Shown here piece by piece: positions 13,735 through 24,363 of a stretch of 64,000 bases of DNA. Every line of letters begins with the position of its first letter. The first letter of the stretch is position 1. The notes under the pieces are model-generated. The model searched no databases, had not been told where the DNA came from, and saw only the letters and a list, made by a program, of their open reading frames with translations. The stretch covers positions 535,240,082 through 535,304,081 of the forward strand of contig NC_066585.1 in the NCBI RefSeq assembly GCF_024323335.1. The letters run 5' to 3'. Source of the stretch: Lathyrus oleraceus (lineage: Eukaryota; Streptophyta; Magnoliopsida; Fabales; Fabaceae). Made by a program: the position numbers and the translations under genes.

Positions 13735-14259
13735 AATATATATAGAAAAAGTAATAATGGCAAAATATTTTTCAATCGTATTTGATTGTATTTCTAATAT
13801 AAATCATCAAGAACAAATATCTATTATAGTACAATATATCGATATTTCTTTAAACTCATTATAAATTACATAATATTTTTTTTAAATTTTGAAGGTAAAT
13901 GATATATCTGGAAAAATATTTTTTATGCTATTATAAATTAAATGAATACTATTAGACTTGATATTAATAATATCGGAGGATACGATTATATAATGAACCT
14001 AATATGAAAGAAAAACATCAAGGTGTGCAAAAAAGATATTTAGATATTAATTATAGATCATTTTATACTTTGTGTGTTGTCATAGTTTAAATTCAGTTAT
14101 TTGTGATATAGTTAATTGTTGTTCTAAAGCTACATCTTTTTTGGAGTGCTATAATAAATTTATATAATATTTTCTTCTTCTACTAAAAGATAGAAAATTC
14201 TACGAGATCATATCTCAATCTTAACTCTTAAATCTATGACACAAACACATTGAAAAAGT
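13735..14259 (+). pseudogene. hAT transposase (ZMYM1/DUF4371 type), 5' part
   Basis: Frames here read KYFSIVFDCISNINHQEQIS, IVQYIDISLNSL, ERKTSRCAKKIFRY, SLNSVICDIVNCCSKATSF and similar. They follow the DUF4371/RNase H-like core of plant zinc-finger MYM type 1-like hAT transposases. Many stops and frameshifts show it is dead. The reading is interrupted at 14259 by the MULE and resumes at 18202, so both parts were one gene before that insertion. Confidence 0.7.
14251..14259. repeat. 9-bp target duplication (left), MULE
   Basis: TGAAAAAGT here is identical to 18202-18210 immediately outside the right end. Nine bases is the standard Mutator-superfamily target duplication. Confidence 0.9.
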
Positions 14260-14437
14260 GAATTTTTTTTTTAAATATCCAGAATTTTAAAAAAAATTTC
14301 AAAATTAACCCATTTTTCAAAAAAATTACACAAATGGGCAAATTTTGCCCTAATTTTACCCTTAGGCGCCACCCTAGTTGGCGCCTACCCTTAATGGGTA
14401 GGGCAAGTCGCCACTAGGGGTGGCGCCTATGCCCAAA

Positions 14438-14480
<43 letters not shown>

Positions 14481-14725
14481 GTTTTATTAATTTTTTTTTT
14501 TAATTTTTTTTTTTTAAATATTAGATATTTGATAAATATATTTTTTTTATAAATTATATTAATTTATATTAACACTTATATATAAATAAAATTATTACAA
14601 GATATATATATATATTAATTTATATATATATATATTAATTTATATATATATATATATATTAATTTAATTTATAAACAATTAATATTATACACATTTATCC
14701 TAATATATATAAATATTTATTTACA

Positions 14726-14763
<38 letters not shown>

Positions 14764-14813
14764 TTATATATATATTAATTTAATTTATAAGTAAATAATA
14801 TTATTTATAAATT
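14260..14813 (+). repeat. MULE left terminal inverted repeat
   Basis: Begins GAATTTTTTTTTT and contains the GC-rich AGGCGCCACC module at about 14365-14420, a long poly-T run (14440-14477) and TA-rich tails. It is the inverted counterpart of about 17631-18201. The length difference comes mainly from microsatellite and homopolymer runs. Confidence 0.85.
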
Positions 14814-14936
14814 TTAGGGAGAATTAGGGTTAGGTAGACTGGTGTACAACCCAGATCTTTTCCTATAAATAAAGTGTTATTTCCTTGCATTTTCTTCACC
14901 ACTGTTCCATACCACCTTCTGTATCAAGTTGAGTTC

Positions 14937-15290
14937 ATGGCATCCCCAAGACCGTCGTCATGGCAGCGAACATCATCAAGGCGCCCGGATCCTGAACCAG
15001 TAATCTTAAAAAGGGATGGGCATGTTATTTTCTCGCCTTTGAAACCCCCAATGGAGATGAAATTTTGGAACATCCGTTCGTTGGACCAACTAAAAAGGTC
15101 CTTGATGTCTTGGTTAGAGGGAGATTACCAACCTGGTGAAGTCATCAGAAGGATTCAGAGGCTTAGAACAAGGTTCTCATTTGAAACTGGAGAAACGATA
15201 CGCTGGTGGGTTGAAGTTGAAAGCGACATTGATTGCATCCAAATGATGCATGGATCAGACGACATAGTGTTAACTGTTGTAATTTCTTAG
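14937..15290 (+). CDS. MULE-borne ORF, transposase N-terminal-like
   Basis: The ATG at 14937 is preferred over the upstream one at 14874 because MASPRPSSWQRTSSRRPDPE looks like a natural N-terminus. The predicted protein has 117 residues and contains KPPMEMKFWNIRSLDQLK and RWWVEVESDIDCIQMM, ending DDIVLTVVIS. I recognise this as the N-terminal region of legume Mutator-like transposase ORFs, which normally continues into the MULE core. Here it ends at a stop at 15290 and no core follows. It may be a truncated transposase or an accessory ORF. No function can be assigned. Confidence 0.5.
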   Translation: MASPRPSSWQRTSSRRPDPEPVILKRDGHVIFSPLKPPMEMKFWNIRSLDQLKRSLMSWLEGDYQPGEVIRRIQRLRTRFSFETGETIRWWVEVESDIDCIQMMHGSDDIVLTVVIS

Positions 15291-15512
15291 ATTTTAATGG
15301 TTGTTTGTCATGTTGTTATTGTATTTGTTATTGTTCTAGTACTTGTTCTTGTTTTAGTACTTGTTTTTGTTCCAGTATTTGTTTTTGTTTTAGTAATTGG
15401 TGTTGTAATGTTAGATGTTTGTGTTTGTTGTTCAAGTGTCATCTTCTATTTGGAATAAAAAGTAAACTTTAATTTAAAATGATTTTGGTACACAGATTTA
15501 TGAAAGTGAAAA

Positions 15513-16058
15513 CTAAGTTGTGGAACTAGATCCACGATATGGACATTTGTTCTTATTATGCCCTAGTTGTCTACATATGCTACACTTCCTCTGCATTTTC
15601 TCTGCGACGTCCATTTCAGTTCTAATGCGCCTGCTATTTGGGCGACCACTTTTATTCCGCCGCATCGATTCGTTGTGCCAAACAATTTCCCCGTCATACT
15701 CTGGCCAATACGCCTCCAATGCTACCACCGGAAAGGGATTGTCGTATACATTGAGCAATGTTGCAACTTTGTAGATTGGAGACACTAGCGATAATGCATC
15801 GAAGTGGCTGTGTGAACACGCTGCAATGACATGGGAACAAGGCATACGGTACGCCTGAAATTGACCACAGTCGCACCAACGGTCTGGTATTAGGACCCTA
15901 TACTCTTGTCTGGGCAGCCCTTGGTTGTGGTCAATTGTTTCCTTGACACTGAAAGTGTGGCCATGGCGGTCGAACTCCGTAACCCGATAGCTCTTTGTGT
16001 AAAAATGCACAAAATGAGCACTGTACATTTTCCGGATGTGCTTTTTTGCTTCAAACAT
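15513..16058 (-). pseudogene. MULE transposase C-terminal fragment, SWIM zinc finger
   Basis: The 181-residue minus-strand frame has a SWIM motif CDCGQFQAYRMPCSH at about residues 63-77 (CxC then CxH) and a zinc knuckle CSICRQLGHNKNKC near residue 158. Both are characteristic of the C-terminal third of MuDR/FAR1-type transposases, where they bind DNA or nucleic acid. The DDE catalytic core that should precede it is absent: the frame begins exactly where the PMD fragment starts on the other strand. It is therefore a fragment placed antisense to its neighbours, with no stop inside it. Confidence 0.8.
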
Positions 16059-17504
16059 GGGGGTGGTGGAGATTGCCGAGGCTAGCCCCAGAAAATCCTA
16101 ATGACTACTCCTTCCCCTACGCAACTAGGTAAATTTATGATCTTATTTCATTTTGTATATATTTATTCTATACATATTTGTAACTAATATTATTTATCTT
16201 TTTTGTTTAGGTTCATTACAACCGGACTGGATTACAGTCTTACCCCCCAAAATAAAATTATATTTTATCGTCAACTGTTGGATCGTCTCCGAGCACAGGA
16301 TGTATTACCACTAAATCACTCAACTTCTAACTGATTTATTAATGTCATGCATTCTCGATAAATAACATATTTACTTTTTTCTTTGCAGTTTATTTGGAGG
16401 CCATATTTGGGATTGGAACATCAACCCAACCCCGAAGATGCAGCTGTTTGGACAGCAAAAACGGCCATAATGCGGTTCACCACTGTGGAGATGCACCAAA
16501 GTGACCGTGTCAAGCTTCAATTCGGAATGCATCAAGAAATCCCAGGCCCCCCAATGTCTATGGAACCTTGGCATCTAAAAAAAGTCAGCCACCAGTGGTA
16601 TGCCCAAAATTGGAAGGAATTTGCTAAGGAGTTTCGAAAAATGTGGAAAGACCGTGCCCATTATGTTCTACAATTTCCGGTGGCGCCCAACGAAATGAAG
16701 CCGACACGCGAATATGTGGAATGGTATAGAGCAAATACCAATCCAGAAATGATTGTGTCTGACCCGTTCTATTTGGACGATCCCCGTATGCAACAGCCAT
16801 ATTTCCAACAACAACAACCACCACAGTATTCCCAACAACAACAACCACCACCTTATTACCAACAACAACCACCACAACCATTTTACCAACAACAACCACC
16901 ACCACCTTATTACCAACAACAACCACCACCACCATATTACCAACAACAACAACCACAACACATGTCCACCCCCCAACAAAATCAACAATACATACCACAA
17001 ACTCAATCCCAATACCATGAAGACTACCAACAACAAACTCAACATTCCCACCACCATCAACAGTCCCAACACCTACCACAATATCAATCCCCCTACTTCC
17101 ACCAATCCCAACACTTCCAACACGACAATTTCCCAAGCTCTTCCAGTCCTCCACCTAGCCCCGACACGGGTCTACAAGAGGACTACCAACATGACTACTA
17201 CACACCCCAACAAACATTGCACTTTGGCCAACCCGATTCAACCCTAAACTACCAAAGACCACATTTCGAGGGCGCACCCAACAGTAGTCAGTTTGTCCCA
17301 CCGAGACAAAGCTTCGAGGGCGCAGAGGGGACCCGTCTTTCCTACAGCACTGAAGGGACTTCGACCCAACCACAACAGCAAGCGGCAAGGGGGCGCGTTA
17401 GGGCAAGGGGTGGTAATAGGGAAGCACCACCACCACGTGAACCGTCTAGGCGAGTAACCAGACCTCCCCCGTGCGGATCGTACAAGGGACCGCATCATAT
17501 GTAG
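16057..17504 (+). CDS. Plant mobile domain (PMD) gene fragment, spliced
   Basis: Three exons can be drawn: about 16057-16128, 16211-16301 and 16389-17504, with GT donors at 16129 and 16302 and AG acceptors ending 16210 and 16388, and phases that agree. The product begins WWRLPRLAPEN, continues with NKIIFYRQLLDRLRA and then FIWRPYLGLEH, and includes HLKKVSHQWYAQNWKEF. These are landmarks of the C-terminal half of the plant mobile domain (aminotransferase-like, PP7-long-form type). A Gln/Pro/His-rich low-complexity tail follows and the end is basic. The N-terminal half of the domain is missing: exon 1 joins directly to the antisense SWIM fragment at about 16057. It is best seen as a captured, 5'-truncated host-type gene. 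Confidence 0.75.
16795..17110 (+). repeat. CAA/CCA-rich low-complexity coding repeat
   Basis: Runs of Gln, Pro and Tyr codons (QQQPPPYYQQQPP-like, unit about 30 bp) encode the tail of the PMD protein. The long Val-rich antisense frames over it are artefacts. Confidence 0.85.
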
Positions 17505-17630
17505 TTAATCATATCTTTGTAATATTTGTCTTATCTATTATTTAAATAAAAATATTTTCTGTTTATTATCTTTATATCTTTATCTTTATCTTTAAAAATA
17601 TTGTCTATCATATCTTTATACATATATAAA

Positions 17631-17790
17631 TTAATTTATAAATAATATTATTTACTTATAAATTAAATTAATATATATATAAATTAATATATATATAAAT
17701 TAATATATATATATATATATATCTTGTAAATAAATATTTATATATATTAGGATAAATGTGTATAATATTAATTGTTTATAAATTAAATTA

Positions 17791-17837
<47 letters not shown>

Positions 17838-17987
17838 TAATATATATATAAATTAATATATATATATCTTGTAATAATTTTATTTATATATAAGTGTTAA
17901 TATAAATTAATATAATTTATAAAAAAAATATATTTATCAAATATCTAATATTTAAAAAAAAAAATTAAAAAAAAAAATTAATAAAAC

Positions 17988-18024
<37 letters not shown>

Positions 18025-18201
18025 TTTGGGCATAGGCGCCACCCCTAGTGGCGACTTGCCCTACCCATTAAGGGTAGGCGCCAACTAGGGTGGCGCCTAA
18101 GGGTAAAAAATGGCCAAAATTGGCCATTTGTGTAATTTTTTTGAAAAATGGGTTAATTTTGAAATTTTTTTTTAATTTCTGGATATTTAAAAAAAAAATT
18201 C
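17631..18201 (-). repeat. MULE right terminal inverted repeat
   Basis: Inverted counterpart of 14260-14813, ending with CTGGATATTT, an A-run and TTC. The GC-rich module lies at about 18030-18105. It is followed directly by the 9-bp duplication at 18202-18210. Confidence 0.85.
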
Positions 18202-19020
18202 TGAAAAAGTTGTATTTAAAGTATAAAACCTTTGAGATTTCAAACTTCACAAATAATAGATGCTTTATTTGGCATGAGATATTGTTTACCGGAAATTCAG
18301 CTAATAAAAAATTCTAATCTAAGGATATGTGGATTGATGTTGCTATAGAATAATTGAAAGATGTAGTTACATTTTTTGAAAAATATAAGATACATGATTT
18401 TGAAAATGCTCTCATTTATGCTAAAGAAAATACTATTGAAATTAATATTTAACATAAATTTCTTGAAAAACAAACTATTCGTAAAATAAAATAATTTGAT
18501 GAAAATATCGATAATGAAGTTGTTAAATCTCATGAAGAATCATTTAAAAATGATTATTTTTTACGCATTAGTGTATAAAGCAATTACCTCATTTCAAAAT
18601 AAGTTTAAACAATTAAATTGTATAATGATTTGTTTGGATTTCTTTTTAGTATTGAGAAATAGGGTCATTATATAATGTAAAGTTAAAAAATAGTCTTAAT
18701 CTTGAACGTTATTAAAACATAATAAAAACTCAGATATTTATGGATTGAATTTTTTTACATATATAAATATCTTAAAAGAAATTATATATATATAAAATGA
18801 TACACCAATTAACATATTTAATTATTTAAAAAATAATTGATTATTTCTCAAATGCATATATTACTCGTAGAAAAATGTTAAAATTGTGATAAGTGTTGCT
18901 TTTGCAGAATATAGTTTTTCAAAATTAAAATTAATAAAATTCTACCTAAGATCAACAATGTCTTAACTAAGATTAAATAGATTGTCTTTATTATCTATTG
19001 AAAAAGAAATTTAAAAAAAA
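18202..19020 (+). pseudogene. hAT transposase, 3' part with hATC dimerisation domain
   Basis: The frames continue the gene interrupted at 14259: IKPLRFQTSQI just after the MULE, then FFEKYKIHDFENALIYAKEN, FLEKQTIRKIK and, at about 18893-19012, SVAFAEYSFSKLKLIKFYL, RSTMS, a stop and LRLNRLSLLSIEKEI. The last block is the hATC dimerisation signature of hAT transposases (usually SVASAERSFSKLKLIK). Multiple stops and frameshifts make it non-functional. Confidence 0.75.
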
Positions 19021-19153
19021 ACAATTGTGATAATTTAATAAACAATTTTGCATTTTAAAAAGTCCAGAAAAAAAAATTTATTTAAATTTTTCTTATAAAA
19101 GAATTAATTTTATAAAGGTCTAACTCTTAGATTTTGTTTTAGGCCTCAATATT

Positions 19154-19500
19154 AGGGGTGGCAAACGGGCATGCCCGCCCCGTTTAGGCCCGCCCCGCAA
19201 AAGCCCACAAAAAAACGGGGCGGGCGGGGCGGTCATAGTTGAGGATGCGGGCCTAAAACTTAGACCTGCCCCACAAAAAAGTGAGGGCGGGGCGAGGAAA
19301 ACCCGCGGACACTGCACTCTTTAAGCCTAAAAATGCAAAAATTTATGTAAATACACGTGTCCGCAAAAGCCCGCGAAAAAAACGGGGCGGGGCGGGGCGG
19401 ACACATTTGAGGGTGAGAGCCTAAATCCTTGGCCCGCCCCGCACAAAAATGCGGGCAAAACGGGCTCGGCCCGCGTGTCGAGCCCGTTTTGTCACCCCTA
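19154..19500. mobile_element. GC-rich hAT-like MITE, 347 bp
   Basis: The ends are inverted (AGGGGTGGCAAACGGGC at left; the right end reverse-complements to TAGGGGTGACAAAACGGGC). CTCAATATT occurs directly outside on both sides (19145-19153 and 19501-19509), an 8-9 bp target duplication compatible with hAT. The interior is a set of CCCGCCCCGCAAAAGCCC-like repeats in both orientations that can fold into a long hairpin. It has no coding capacity and stands out sharply from the AT-rich surroundings. Confidence 0.8.
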
Positions 19501-19778
19501 CTCAATATTAGTTAAGACAGCTTTGTTTATCGACATGTCAGTATTAGTGTTTGGTGTTTGTGTCTCTGTATATAACGTGTCAATATCGGTGTCATGTATG
19601 TATGATGTCTTTGTTTGTGTCAATGTTTCATAAGCCAAAGTTTTTGTGTAGATTCTTTAATCATTTGAATAATAAATAGTTGGCACAATTGGTTTTCACT
19701 TTCTAATTTTGTTTGCGATTGTAATTTAATGAATTTCAATCATGCAAAACAATTTTAGTCACTATTGAATATGCATTA

Positions 19779-21127
19779 CACTACTATAAAAAGTAGTTTT
19801 AACACCGGATTGGAAATGTATTTTACCTCGGCTGTAGTAGCGAGGTAACAAAAGGCGTCATGAAAAGTTGTCATTTATTACCTCATTGATTTAAAACAAA
19901 GGGGTAGCGTTATATGCACATGGGTTCGAACCACAACAGCAACACTTTTATTATTTTCAAAACTAGCATATCTTATATCTCGGTTTATCTTGATAGTCAA
20001 TGGGTAAAAAAAAAATTATATTATTTACCCAAAATATTATATTATTTACACAAAATATTAAAATAAAAATCAAATTTCCTAAAGATATAGATAAAAATCA
20101 AATTCTCTAGGGATCTTGATAAAAATCAAATCCTTGAAGATCTAGATTGTGCAATATTATTCTCTACGGATCTTACATGCATTTGATTTTGAACCAAAAC
20201 AAAATAAGAGTTAGATGAATAAAATCAATATTCATTTATATAATTTTGTGCTCAACTAAATATTTAAGAAAACAAACCTTAAACCCAAGTAATTTCCGGC
20301 TCTTGTAATCCATCTTAGAGAATTTTTCTAAATGTCTTTATGTTTCAAGCGCTTCATGTTCCATATAGGTTAGATTTTCAATATTCAACATACTTTTATA
20401 ATGAAACGCTTAACTATCCCCTCGATCACGAAAAAAATCAAGGTGAATAAACTGTTTTTTTATAATTATATTATTTACACAGAATATTAAAAATACATTA
20501 TAAAATCTGTTTCACAATGAGTTTTATTTTCTATACTCAGGTCCCATGTAAGATGCTAGAGATTTGTTTTCCAATGAGAATTTTTATTTTTTGCACTTGT
20601 AATCTATCCCAGAGATTTGTAGTAGCAACTCATAATCAAATGGACGGTGATAAATATCTCTTCCAACCTATATTCAAATGTAAAACAATTTTTTTTGAAA
20701 TAAGAATGATTTTATGCACTTGCAACTTATCAATGGAGTACTCTTCAAAGGTTGGGCTTCTTTCTTTAATGGAGGATTATTCCAAAAATACAAAAACAAC
20801 AACATCTACACCATTATGTGAGATAGATTGGAAGGGCAAAAAAAATATTTTGTTCAAGATAGAAGAACATTGAAGATTTTTTCTATCTTGCAATTTATTC
20901 TAAAGAATGATGCTTGCGAGTTTAGGGTGGCTTCATATTAGTAAGGATTAGGGTAAAATCTCTTTAACAAGTATTTTTATAGTAAAATCTTATTATCTTA
21001 TACTTCAAAGTTTGTATAATTTTTTATTTTTTTAAATAATAAAAAATAGCATGTATTGGTGTTATACCTCGATTTTTTATTGTTCTAGGTGAAAATTTCG
21101 TCATGAAAAGTCTTATTTGTTATAGTG
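19779..21127. mobile_element. Short non-autonomous CACTA element
   Basis: The left end CACTACTATAAAAAG at 19779 and the right end ...TTTGTTATAGTG at 21127 are CACTA-type inverted termini. Sub-terminal sequence includes ACCTCG and CGTCATGAAAAG near both ends (about 19834-19865 and 21067-21105). Flanking bases are TTA on the left and ATT on the right, so the target duplication is imperfect. The left end is very similar to the right end at 29141, showing both belong to one family. A 118-codon frame at 20517-20873 was not recognised as a known domain. Confidence 0.6.
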
Positions 21128-22956
21128 ATTACTAGAAGGTTGACCTGAAAACTTTGTTATAAATTGTAAATTATAAAAGACGGTAATAAAAGGCTATTGG
21201 ACTACTATGGAACCTTGTAGGTTTACTTCAAGATGTTGTCTTTATGGTAGTCAAAATCGGTCTCACTCGTGGGATCATACGATTTTTGCGATCTTGATGG
21301 CCTATGTGAAGGCAAAAAAAAATTATTTAGATGGAAATGGTGGGTTTGCAATGCAAAAAACTCTTAGATCAATGGGATCGGTGTTCCTGCTATTGTAGTT
21401 CTAAAACTTTTAAAATAGGACTTTTTTTCCGTAATTTGTAGAACATTTATTTGTCACACTTTATTCCAATTAAATTAATTAATTTCTTAAAACTTTCTCA
21501 ATAGTCATTATTTTTAACTTCTAAATTTATCTACTAAACCTATTAACTCTCTTAGCCACCTAACTTATTCAATATCAAATCTTTTGTATTCCATATTCAT
21601 TTCACGTACATTAAAGTTTTTGAAGTTTAAATATACCATGATATCTTACATCACTCTTTTTATTTTTATTTATATTCAATACATTTGAATTTTTTTATAT
21701 GATTTTTTTTTATTAATTTCTTTTTATTTTCATTTTCTGATTTGATTTTTTTATTAAATTTATATTTTTTTATTAAATTTATATTTTTTATATGAATATA
21801 TATGCAATATATGAGTTTGTGAAGTTGGTAGGATCTTATAATTTGTGTTACGATACTCCGATTTACGATTTTGTGATCTTTCTTCGATTTTACATAGGAT
21901 TTCAAATTTAACTACCTTAATTAGCTTATCATTTAGAAAAAGTATTGCTTTATCATTAGAATCTTGACATTGAAACAACTACAGCAAGAAACAATATTGA
22001 AGAAGTGGTTCTTCTGCTACGGATTCTACTCCATACTTTAAAATTTTAAATAAATAAAAGATGAATTATTGTTTTTACTATCTTGTCCATAAATATTTTA
22101 GTGTCTCTAAAAGGAGACAAAGTGGTATATTAAATTTTTATTACTAAATGCAAGTTTAAATTTTAAAAATGTTATGTTTCAATTTTAATAGAAGAAATAG
22201 GAAATAAATAAAACGGAGTTGAATGTTTGGCCATTACTAAATTAGAAAATTGTATGTATTGTAAAAAAATTGTGAAAAGTGCATATTATATTATTGGACT
22301 TGAAAACTTAATTAATCCAAAAATTCAAACAAACCGTAGGATAAACATGCAATCCGTCTAGATTAAATCCATTTAAATCGATTGACAATTTGAGTAAAAA
22401 TAAGCCTTATACCATCAATCGCGGTTTCGATTTGGATGATATTTTTAATTTTGAATTTAAATTTATTCAACCCGATCTATTGTCCACATCTAATTAAAAA
22501 AGCGAATAATTCTTAAGAGATATGACTCATCCGTGTTCTTTCCTTTCAATCAAACAGATAAACAACTGTTAAACCCTTACCGAGTGAGTGAGAAATCTCC
22601 AAACCACGGATGCAAATAAAAACAAAAACGATCCTATTGTCTAGGTCATTTATTTGCTCAATTTGGTGCACTCCCATCCTCTAGCCACACAACAAAATTT
22701 GTTACTTGACCAACCAATGCTAATGTGACATCCAATCATTTCTTATGATCCTATCTCATTGCATGTATATCTTAGAGGGTACTTGCACCATCATATTTGG
22801 ACTCAGTGCCTTTATCTAATTTAAATAATCTTTTATAAAAAAAATTGTTTCAAAATTTTATAACTTTTATTATATTAAAATCTTTAATATTAATAAATAT
22901 TTAATTATTAAATATCATAAATTTTTTACAATTTCTAACAAATAAAATTAAATAAC

Positions 22957-22958
<2 letters not shown>
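21128..22958. other. AT-rich non-coding stretch
   Basis: No recognisable domain, RNA or terminal repeat. Runs of T/A with short imperfect direct repeats (for example 21760-21800). Confidence 0.4.

Positions 22959-23037
<79 letters not shown>
22959..23037. repeat. TA microsatellite
   Basis: About 79 bases of alternating T and A without interruption. Confidence 0.97.
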
Positions 23038-23040
<3 letters not shown>

Positions 23041-23428
23041 AGAATCCCTATAAATAATTCATAATTCAATTTTAATTTCTATATAAAATTATGTTGAATG
23101 ATAATGTTTTTAAAAAATTTCGTCCACAATTGCAATCTATATCGTCTATTTCTTCTAACGAAGGTGACGTGACACGTCATATGAAAGATTTGATAAACAT
23201 CACTAAAATATCGCGTTATATTTTGGGTTACAAACCTCCATAAAATAAATAGAATTGTTTTTCTTTCATTTCTCTCTTTTCCAAAATTGGATATAGTTGG
23301 GGTTTTCAGTAACCATTTCTAATACAATATACTAGGTACATGACAATCCAATATCATTAGGCCAATAGCATTATTCTTGTTCAACCAAATGATCACTCTA
23401 GCATTAAAACAACTATTCTGAAGGTAGT

Positions 23429-23671
23429 ATGGTTGTTAATCCTTCTAAAGATGCAAATGTTCGCAGCAAAGTTCCTCAACGTAAAATCTTACTTTTTTTA
23501 TCTATATCATTTTTTCTCGTTTGTTGTGTCTATCTTGTTCTTATGTGTGTATTCCAAATATCTTTTAATAATGCAGAGGTCAATGATGAAAATGCCATTG
23601 AATTTGAGAGTTTGTCTTCTTATATGAGTTCACTTGGATTCACAGATATGGAATATGTTGAAGGAAACTAA
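23429..23671 (+). CDS. Hypothetical small membrane-anchor ORF, 80 aa
   Basis: An 80-residue frame starting MVVNPSKDANVR. Residues about 20-45 are strongly hydrophobic (ILLFLSISFFLVCCVYLVLM) after a basic stretch, as in a signal anchor, and the rest is acidic. I do not recognise a family. It sits in front of the LINE ORF1 remnant and may be part of that element or simply a chance frame. Confidence 0.2.
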   Translation: MVVNPSKDANVRSKVPQRKILLFLSISFFLVCCVYLVLMCVFQISFNNAEVNDENAIEFESLSSYMSSLGFTDMEYVEGN

Positions 23672-23679
23672 CATGAAGG

Positions 23680-24363
23680 TTGGATTGGACTCGCAATGGC
23701 AATAATTAACATCCAAGGGAAAATGGGATAGAAGAGGAGTGGAAGGGTTTGAGATAGAATGAAGATGAAGAGGATATCAAGGGGGCAAAAAAGGCTATGT
23801 GGGGAAAGTACGGAATATTTATGAAGTATCCATGCTACAACAAAAAAATATGGATATAAGGATTCTTTCTATTGAGATAATATCAATGGGGGAAACAAAG
23901 TCTTCACAAAAGTTCAATATGAAAAGGATTTTGATTCTTTGGTGAAGGAAACTAGTGAAAATACTAGTCTGTTAGCTTAGACAAATGGTATCCAGAGGCG
24001 GTGATGAATGGGAGAGTTACATGGGTCAGATTATATGGAGTACTAGTGCATGCATGGAATCAAAAGTTCTTTGAAAAATTATGTCTAATAAAAGGGAGTT
24101 TGATAATAGTAGATAGTGCAATAGAGAAGAATAAGAGGTTGGACGTAGCTAGGTGTTTTGTGAGGACAACATCTATGGAAAATATCAACAAAGTAGTACA
24201 GGTGATGATCAATGACCATGTATTCAGTATTAAAATGGAGGAAGAAGCTTTCATGTGTCCAATTGAAATCCAAACTCAAAAAAAGGTAAGCATAAAAAGT
24301 CATGTGGAGGAAGATGATCCTGAGAAGAGTGACAATTCTTCTTTGATCAACTCAATCCTTTGA
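23680..24363 (+). pseudogene. LINE ORF1-like remnant
   Basis: The clearest part (24001-24363) reads VTWVRLYGVLVHAWNQKFFE, LDVARCFVRTTSMENINKVV and VMINDHVFSIKMEEE. This is the RNA-binding DUF4283-like domain found at the N-terminus of plant L1-type LINE ORF1 proteins. Upstream sequence (23680-24000) is acidic and frameshifted but looks like the same protein. The matching LINE reverse transcriptase starts at 29142, so the intervening 4.8 kb was probably inserted into this LINE. Confidence 0.65.

Larger units (their letters stand above)
14260..18201. mobile_element. Complete Mutator-like element (Pack-MULE type), 3,942 bp
   Basis: Long terminal inverted repeats of about 550-570 bp (14260-14813 and about 17631-18201) pair across their length, including an AGGCGCCACCCTAG block, poly-T/poly-A tracts and AT-rich tails. 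The element is bounded by a perfect 9-bp duplication TGAAAAAGT. Inside are a plus-strand ORF (14937-15290), a minus-strand SWIM-domain transposase fragment (15513-16058) and a spliced PMD gene fragment (16057-17504). No complete DDE transposase core is visible, so it is probably non-autonomous. It lies within a hAT transposase pseudogene. Confidence 0.9.

Noticed and set aside
16624..17154. 176-codon Val-rich minus ORF
   Set aside because: Antisense of the Gln/Pro repeat coding region of the PMD gene.
20517..20873. 118-codon ORF inside the short CACTA
   Set aside because: No domain recognised; likely a chance frame in a non-autonomous element.
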